NCBI RefSeq assembly: GCF_021869535.1
Contig: NW_026262581.1
Coordinates: forward strand, 100,926,271-100,990,270
Length of the DNA: 64,000 nt
Reading direction: 5' to 3'
Source of the DNA: Mytilus californianus
Lineage: Eukaryota > Mollusca > Bivalvia > Mytilida > Mytilidae
Position 1 is the first letter of the stretch. Each line of letters starts with the position of its first letter. The notes beneath the pieces were generated by a model that had not been told where the DNA came from, ran no database searches, and saw only the letters and a program-made list of their open reading frames with translations. Positions 26,201 to 35,200 of this stretch are shown piece after piece. A program made the translations under genes and the position numbers.

Positions 26201-29200
26201 ATACCTGACAAACGGACAAACGGATGACATTGTTTGGAAGCTAAGCTGACATTTTATTTCATGACAATTTGTAACTATTGTTTTTAAATACATCCCTGTC
26301 CGATTTATTTAGAACGCTTCATAATTGTAAAAATCCTATCTTGCCGAAGTGAAAGAAATTTAGCCCCACTTGTGTAAAAAACGGCAAATGAATCCGCTAC
26401 ACTTAAGCTTCATGTGACCCATTAAAATAAAAGTAGAACAACACAAGTTTATTAAAAACAATATTTCCGTAAATATCTATGTATGTTTTGAAAGTTTTTC
26501 TATCAAATCTTTTAAATATTTCATAAAACACGTCTTTTTCTCGGCCCGGTGGCTGTGATGTGTATTCTTTGATATAATCAATCAACCGCGACTAATCTAA
26601 AAATAACTGATTGTTGTGACCAATCAAAAAATAATTCATCGATGTAAATATAGCTGATGAAAAAACTGCGAAACTTTATTATACAAAAGTTTTGTCCATT
26701 CTCGGTGAAATTACGTTAGTTTTATTTTATAATACCAGAGACTATACCAAATTTTTAATTTCTACTTTTTAAAGATCGCAGTAAAATAACGATCATGTCA
26801 AACACCCGTTTTAAGGTGAAATTTATACTGGAAAAGGTTAAACTTTTTATTTAGCACAGAAAGATATGCATTGGAGATTAATCTGACTATTTATTTATCA
26901 GCTAACTGGCAACTTCTATTATGTAACCGAAGTCTCGATGTATAACCAACTAATCAAGAAGGTTGTAAAATCCCGGCAGGCGCGACGTGATGCATCCAAT
27001 TATCAGTCGGATGAGTTTAAAACACATGTGGAGTGTGGTCACTTGTCACTTCACTTTCGAAATCGATAATAAATATTTTACACAGTTATAATTTTCACAC
27101 ATAGCGGGATGCATTGCGGCAATGATGAAAGCATGGCGGTCGAAATTTATGCGTAGCGGTACCGCAATGCTTGAACAGCCTAGGGAAAACACTGAACATT
27201 ACATTCACTCTGTGGTTAAAGTTTTCAAAATTTTAATAACTTTCTTAAACTATCCTGGATTTCTACCAAACTTGGAAAGAAGCTTGTTTATGATCATAAG
27301 ATAGTATCCAGAAATAAATTTTGTAAAAAAAAAAATTCCATTTTTTCCGTATTTTGCTTATAAATGGACTTAGTTTTTCTGCCAGTTAACATTACATTCA
27401 CTCTGTGGTTAAAGTTTTTAAGATTTAAACAACTTTCTTAAACTATCCTGGATTTGTACCAAACTTGGACAGAAGCTTGTTTATGATTAAAACCCAGTAT
27501 CTAGAACGAAATTTTGTTAAAATTTTGTTCCATTTTTTCCGTATTTTATTTATAAATGGACTTAGTTTTTCTTCCAGTTAACATTACATACAGTCTGCAG
27601 TTTAAGTTTTTAAAACATTTATTAGATTCATTAACTATCCTGGATTTTTACCAAACTTGGACAGAAGCTACTTACAATCAGAAGATAGTATAGAGAGGAA
27701 TATTTTTATTAATTTTTTTCCTCATTTTTGTTGCGCCTGCAATTAACAGCAAAAGAAGACAACACACTGGGTTCCGCAGAACCCTTACAAATTTTTCAAT
27801 TTAATGCATTAATTTACATGTTTCTTTTTCAGCTGGTTAAATGCTCCAGTTGTAGAGACAGGTAAGTTTAATAGCATTCTTAAGCTTGATCTTATTCTTG
27901 AGAAGCAAATGAAAACCCCTTGTCCTGCTGTAAGATTAGACAGATTGCAAAGTGTTTTATTTTACTCTTAGAATTTTAGAATTTCAACTTACTTGTCATA
28001 GGCTCACAATCATCTGTAAAGAAACTGAATACAGTAGCAGGGTCATGAAAAGTATCAAATGTTAACACATTTATGCAAGTTTGTTAAAGATAGGCATAAA
28101 AAAATCACAGAAAATACATTTAAACTATCAAATTGGCCACACACATTTGAAAGCAGTTGGAAAAAAGGGATATGTTATTTCTGGAAGTGGATGAAATTTA
28201 CCGAGGGGCATAATGTTGGAGACAAATAGAAAATATCTGTTTTTTTGTCACTAGTAAGTTTCATTTAATGAAAGTAATTTGTAAAACAATGTAATTTATG
28301 GAAGGAATTCCTGTACAAAAATGATGCATCTAGGTATGTTTTCTGTCTGAAGTTTAAATAGAGCTATGTAGATAAGTTGAAATGACTTTCTTATTTATAT
28401 TTATCTACTTACTTTCAGCTACCGCACCAGAAGTTAATAAAAACTGTATAAAAAGACAAGCTCAGTATTATATACCTACAGATTTCAGTGAAATAGAGGG
28501 TGTAATTGAATGTATAAATGTTAACTGTACAAGGTAAAGTATCATTTGTTTGTATTTATCTTTTGTTAGTAATGTTGATTTGAGTAAAGAAATGTTGGGT
28601 AAACATTGAGATATCAACTAAGAATCATTAGTTAAACAAGTTCTGAATGAATTGATACTATTTAACCAGAAATCTTACATCAAAATCAACAAAACACTTA
28701 AGCTTTATATTTCAGCAGGAAGAAGACCTGGATGCTTTATACCTTGTATATATATGCCTTATGTTACACAGTTTTTATGTGACATATATCTATTGTTCCT
28801 GACCTCATTTTCATGTTTCAGTAACCCCCTTAAAAAAATTTTTTTTTTAGTAATGTGGATTACTCGCTTATGACTTTGACCTTATTCATAATGCCAATTT
28901 CTTTTGTATATGTTTCACTCCAGGTGTAAAACTCAGAAGTTTGTTGAAAAATATCTTACAGAGTCCGAATTATAATACTCCCAAAACAGAATGCTGAATG
29001 TTGCCCTCTATATGTCGTTTGGTTTTCTTTGTCGTAGGGTTGTTTTGTGATTGACGTATACTCACATGTCATTTATCAGTATGAATATGAATGACATTCA
29101 ACGACGTAGATAGATTGGATTAGTTTGTATCAAGATAAATATCAATATACATGTATATGTTATAAGATGTCGGTGGTTGTCTTGTTGTCATTTATCGATG

Positions 29201-32200
29201 TTAGTCCTTTTATTTTGTTTAAGTTAATTCTTTGGGAAGAGATGTAACTGACTGTGATGTTCCTTCTCATATGTCTACTAAGTCATTATGATTTGTACTG
29301 TATAAAGACAATAAGTTTCTTAAAACAGCTTAACATAAAGACAAAAGGATACATTAGATATAAATAGAGATCAATCTAATAACAATAATGCTGCATCGGA
29401 TTATGACTTGGATAGAAATCGACCTTATGCAAATGAATATCAATACATCAGTTACCTTTTCAGGTTGAAAAAATCTCTATGGAAAGTCTGTAACTATTTG
29501 AAAATTGGGTTGTTTTAAAAAGCAAACAGACCAAAATTCATCTTTTATTTTGTATTTGAATGTTCCAAAATCAATCAGTAATATACATGTACATGTATAC
29601 GTGCAGTAATTTATTGGACATTGATTAGAGAAACTACAGTTTTGGCAAAACATGACGTCACATTGGATATTTGGATATAGATTAGAGGGTCAAAATATTG
29701 GAAACTGATTTGAGAATCTGACGTCAGATTTGGACGTCGATTTGAGGAACAGACGTCGATTTGAGACTGAACGTCAATCTGAGTCTAACATATATAATGG
29801 TTATGTCTGTTTCTCAGATTCTTTAAGCAATAGATTATCTTTGTTTGGTATCTTGAATGATTATAAAAGGTATACAAATCTGTTTAGCAGGGTTCATCTG
29901 ACCTGGACCTCATGTACATGAATCTTTGTATTAAAACCGTTATTTTAAAGACTTTCAGCACAAATTCAATCATGATCAGTAAAGAAGACAAAACATTTCA
30001 GCTTGTGCACTCTTGTTAATCTCAGTTACAAAAAGAATCAACCCAACACTAAGAATTATGTCCCAATGGAAATACATGAAAGGTAGATAATAGGTTTCAC
30101 TGGTTAAACAAAAGATGCTGTCTTTCTTTAAGGAATCCATCCATCTTGACGATATTTATATATTGTTTCACCAATACCTTCCGTCACATCCAAAAGGGGT
30201 TACTAAATTTACTTCAGCTTTTCAAAAAGTTTCAAGTGCAATGTACTGAACAGTCCTCAAAGAGGGATGAAAGATACCAGAGGGACAGTCAAACTAAATG
30301 TCCTAAATGTGCTTGTAACATTTCATTGCTTATCATCTGTCATTGATTTGTGAAGGGGTTTTCCTCGTCATAGATTAGTACCTTTAATGATTGTTTTACA
30401 TGTTCTTTTCTCTTTTAGGAATTATAAAGCAATAAAATTAAACAACAGCAAGCTGAAGAGCAATCTAATGTTTGTCATGGCTGATGCAAAATGTGATGGG
30501 TGTTTAGAAGAGAAGAGCAGTGAGATGGATCTTCTTCAAGAACCACAAGTTTATGAAAGTAAGTGGCCATGACATTTTGGGAAATATCTATTTGAACATT
30601 TTAGTAGCAAGAAAAATAAACTTAATGTGGACTATTTGGAAGCATATTTCTAATATGATGACATTTCAAATGAAAAAAGTGGGAACTATTTTGAAGCATA
30701 TTTTTTGCTCACCGGGCCCAAAGGGCCCTATGTGAGCTTATGCCATCACTTGGCATCCGTCATCATCCGTTCTCCGTCGTCTGTCGTCGTAAACTATTTC
30801 AAGAATCTTCTCCTCTGAAACTACTGGGCTTAATACCTTCAAAGTTTAACTGAATGTTCCTTAGGGTATCTATGAATTGTATCCGAAGTTTTGATCCATC
30901 AACAAACATGGCCGCCATGACTAAAAATAGAACATAGGGGTCAAATGCAGTTTTTGGCTTAAATTTCAAAAACTAAAGCATTTAGAGCAAATCTGACGGG
31001 ATAAAAATGTTCAGTAGGTCAAGATCTATAAGCCCTGAAATTTTCAGACGAACCGAACAATCCATTGTTGATTGCTGCCACTAAATTGGTAATTTTAAGG
31101 ACATTTGGCAGTTTTTGGTTATTAGCTTGAATATTATTGAAGATAAAAATAAACTAAACAGCAAAAATGTTCAGCAAAGTAAGATCTACAAAAAAGTTAA
31201 TAAGACTAAAATTGTCAATTGACCCCTTAAGGAGTTTTTGCCCTTTAAAGACAATTTTACACAATATTGTTCATCATATTTGCTAACATTTAAAAATCTT
31301 CTCCTGTGAAACTACTGGGCCTAATACTTCTAAACTTTACCTAAATGTTCCTTAGGATAACTGGTTTATAAATTGTATCCGAAGTTTTGATCCATTAACA
31401 AACATGGCCGCCATGGCTAAAAATAGAACATTGGGGTCAATTGCAGTTTTTTGACTTTTATCTCAAAAACTATAGCAGTTAGAGCAAAAGTGAAAGGAGT
31501 TAAAGTGATAAATGGGTCATTACCTATCTGTTATGAAATTTTCAGACCAGTTCGATAACCCATTGTTGGGTTACTGTTGGAATTAGTTTATTTTTATTAA
31601 ATTTTACTGTTTTTATACGACTGCAAAAAAAATTTGCTGTCGTATATTGGTATGACGTTGTCGGCGTCGTCGTCCGAAGACACATTGGTTTTCGCACTCT
31701 AACTTTAGTTTAAGTGAATGGATCTCCATGAAATTTAACCATAAGGTTCAATACCACAAAAGGAAGGTGGGGATTGATTTTGGGGGTTATGGTACCAACA
31801 GTTCAGGAATTAGGGGCCAAAAAGGGGCCAAAAATAAGCATTTTTGTAACTTCCAGACATAACTTGTGTGTTAGTGTATGGATCTCTCTGACATTGTACC
31901 ACAAGGTTCCATATCACAAAGGGAATGCTGGGATTGATTTTGGGGGTAATTGCCTCAAAATTTTAGGAATTGGGGGCCAAAAGGGGGTAAAAACAAGCAT
32001 TTTTCTAAGTTTCAGGACAATAACTTGTGTGTAAGTGTATGGATCTTTATGAAATTGTACTACAAGATTCCATATCATAGAGGGAAAGTTTGGTTTGTGT
32101 TTGGGGTAATTGCCTTAAACGTTATGGAATTTGGGGCCAAAAAACAAGCATTTTTCTAGTTTCCAGACAATAACTTATGTTCAAGTGTAAGGATCTCTCT

Positions 32201-35200
32201 GAAATTGTACTGCAACATACCATACCACAAAGGGAAGGCTGGGATTGAGTTTAGGGGTGATGAATCATAAGGGGGTTAAAAAAAATTGGGGGGTTGGGGG
32301 GGATTTTTTTTTTCCTTTTTTTTCTTTAAAATTTTCCATTTTAAATTGGTTATATCTGATTTATATATAAAAGCAAATAATAATGATATTGTTTGAATAG
32401 GTAAATTAAAAATTTCTAAGTTCTAAGACCACATTAATTCTGTGTCAGAAACCTATGCTGTGTCAAATATTTAATTACAATCCAAATTCAGTACTGTATC
32501 AAGCTTGAATGTTGTGTACATACTTGCCCCAACTGTTCAGGGTTCGACCTCTGCGGTCGCATCAAGCTGCGCCCAGCGGAGCATTTTATTGGTTATTTTT
32601 TTTAATATTATAATAGATAGAAAGTATAAATGTCAATACATGTTCAGCTAAGTAAGATCTACAAATAAGTCAACATGATCAAAATAGTCAATTGACCCCT
32701 TAAGGAGTTATTGCCCTTAAAAGGGTTTTTTTTTACATTTTTTGTGAAAGTCTAATTACTTTTTCAAAAATATTCTTCTCTGAAACTACTTGGCCAAATA
32801 AGTAAAAACTTAAATTCAATGTTCCTTAGGGTATCTAGTTTATAGATTGTATTTGGGGATTTGATCCATTCAAAAACATGGCGGCAGTTTCTAAAAATAG
32901 AACATAGGGGTCAAATGAAGTTTTTGGCTTTCATCTCAAAAATAAAGCAGTAAGAGCAAAACTGACATAGGTGAAATTGTTCAACAGGTTTAGATCTACC
33001 TGTCAAGTAATCTTCAGACCAATAGGACAACTTATTGTTGGGTTACTGTCCAGAAATAGTTAATTTTTAGGAAATTTTACAGTTTTGGGTTATGTATTAT
33101 CTTTAATATTATTATAGAAAGAGAGAAAATGTAAATGACAAAATTGTTCAGCAAAGTAAGATCTACAAATAAGTCAAATGCCTGAAACTGCAGGTGAGCG
33201 ATATCAGGCTCTCATGAGCCTCTTGTTATTATTATCATACCATTTAAAATGAAATTAAGGGGATGTATCTATATTTTGCCCCTGAATTTGAAAAACATTT
33301 TGATCAATTGGTATTTCCATGCATATCTAAAATAATAATGAGTGTCAATGTTAAACCCTAAATTTGTTAATATTTTGTTGTGTTGTATTTTAGAGATAAC
33401 TGTATTGTATTTGAAGCTTTGCGGACGTCCATCGGTAGTTTTACTGTCGCAAATTTAGTTTACCTGGCGACGTTAAGCGGAGACAGGTAAACAGATATTT
33501 GCGACAGTAAAACTTCCGATGGACGTCCGCAAAGCTTCAAATACAATATAGTTTACTCTTTTCTAATACAAAATAAACAAATCATTGAAATTTAGTCATT
33601 ATTTCAGTGTAAAATTTTCATTAAGCAAAAAATTCCATGAAATGATATTATCTTCTTTGGCACCTAAACTATGTGACGTCATAGGTAAGCTTCCGGCATC
33701 AGAAGTAAACACCGGGCGTTTTCTGGCTTCTTGTCCGTTTTAGAATGTATTAAAATTTGATAAAAAGAAGATTTCTAGGTGCAAAATGTAAGGTTTTTTG
33801 GCTTATTATTGGAGAAATTACATGTCAGTACATTCCGGAATTCAAAATGTCGGCTTCCTTAGTTACAGACAGGGAGATAGAGAATTTTACGAGTATTGTC
33901 ATTCAATCAGAACCATTGATACAAAATAATTGCATTAGAATAGTATATGTAAATTTACAAGCTATCATTTTCAGTCTAGACAATTCATATCTTTTATTTT
34001 GACAGAGGAAAGTGAGCATTTTTGTAATAAGCAGGCAAGATACAGAAGGGTGACAGAGCCATGTTATGATTATCATGAGAAGGTCTGTATATGCATAAGC
34101 TGTTGCAAAATAAGGATGATTTTGAAACACGGTTTTCCGAGGGGCTATTGATTTGGAGTTAAAAGGCTATTGTCTGGGCATACAGGTGGCTATTGTTGTT
34201 TCCATGCAATAACTTATGAACTGTTCAAACAATGCTTGTCAAATTTGTATACGTTGTTACTGATGACAAGATGGAAGATAAGTTTGATTTTGACTATTTT
34301 CACTTTTGCCTTTCAGAAGTTATGGTTCTTGATTGATTGGAAATGCCACTTTATGTTGTTTGAGTACAATAACTTATGAACCTCTTAATCAATGCACTTC
34401 TAATTTTGATATGTTGTTACTAGTGACAAAATGGAATTCAAATTTGATATGGAGGATTTTTTTACTTTTGTTTTTCAGGAGTTATGGTCTTTGATTCATT
34501 GTTAAATGTCACTTTAAATCTTGTCATTGCAATAAGTTTAGAACTGTTCTACCAATGCTTTATACATTTTGATATGTTGTAACTGATGACGAAATTGAAG
34601 TTAAAATCAATATTTCATTTTTGCTGTTCAGGAGTAATTGCATTTCAATGCTTTAACATGTTTAACAATGACAATTAATAAATGTAATAAAAACCTGGTT
34701 TGCTGTTAATTTTACAGCCTTTTGATTTCATATTTTTGCAATGTCTGCAAAAGCATGTTTAAGGGAATAGTGTGATGAAGAACTGCCTTATAAAAACAAG
34801 ACTTAACAATAAATTCATCTAAAGATGATGTAAAAGAGATCTAGGAAATTTGGAAGTTCACAAAGTAATGTTAATAAAATAAGATTTACAGTTGCATGCA
34901 GATCTTGATGGGTGTTGTTTGTTTTATCAATCAATCTGTAATTCAAAGTTGGCACAAATTATTTATACACTTCTTTTTTGTACTTATTTGTGCAGTTTTA
35001 GAAATTTAGAAATATTTAGCAGCATTGATCTTAAATTAGTCGATCATTGATTTTTATGTACCTTATGTTGAATTTTGATAAACAACTGGTACAAAATGGG
35101 TTAAACGGCAAACAGAAAAATAGAATAATATATATATATGAATGAGGAACATACAAAGTAAACTATAAATATTTTTCTGTTGAATATATATAATTGGTAT

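Larger units (their letters stand above)
25185..27775 (+). repeat. Tandem-core repeat (GCGAGACATAGCGATCC head), split by a hAT
   Basis: Starts AAGCGAGACATAGCGATCC with a CGTCGTTGTTG microsatellite. ~190-bp units (CATTCACTCTGTGGTTAAAG .. AAATGGACTTAGTTTTTCTG) lie before 25456 and resume at 27195 for about three units. Ends with the palindrome GGGTTCCGCAGAACCC. Confidence 0.8.
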
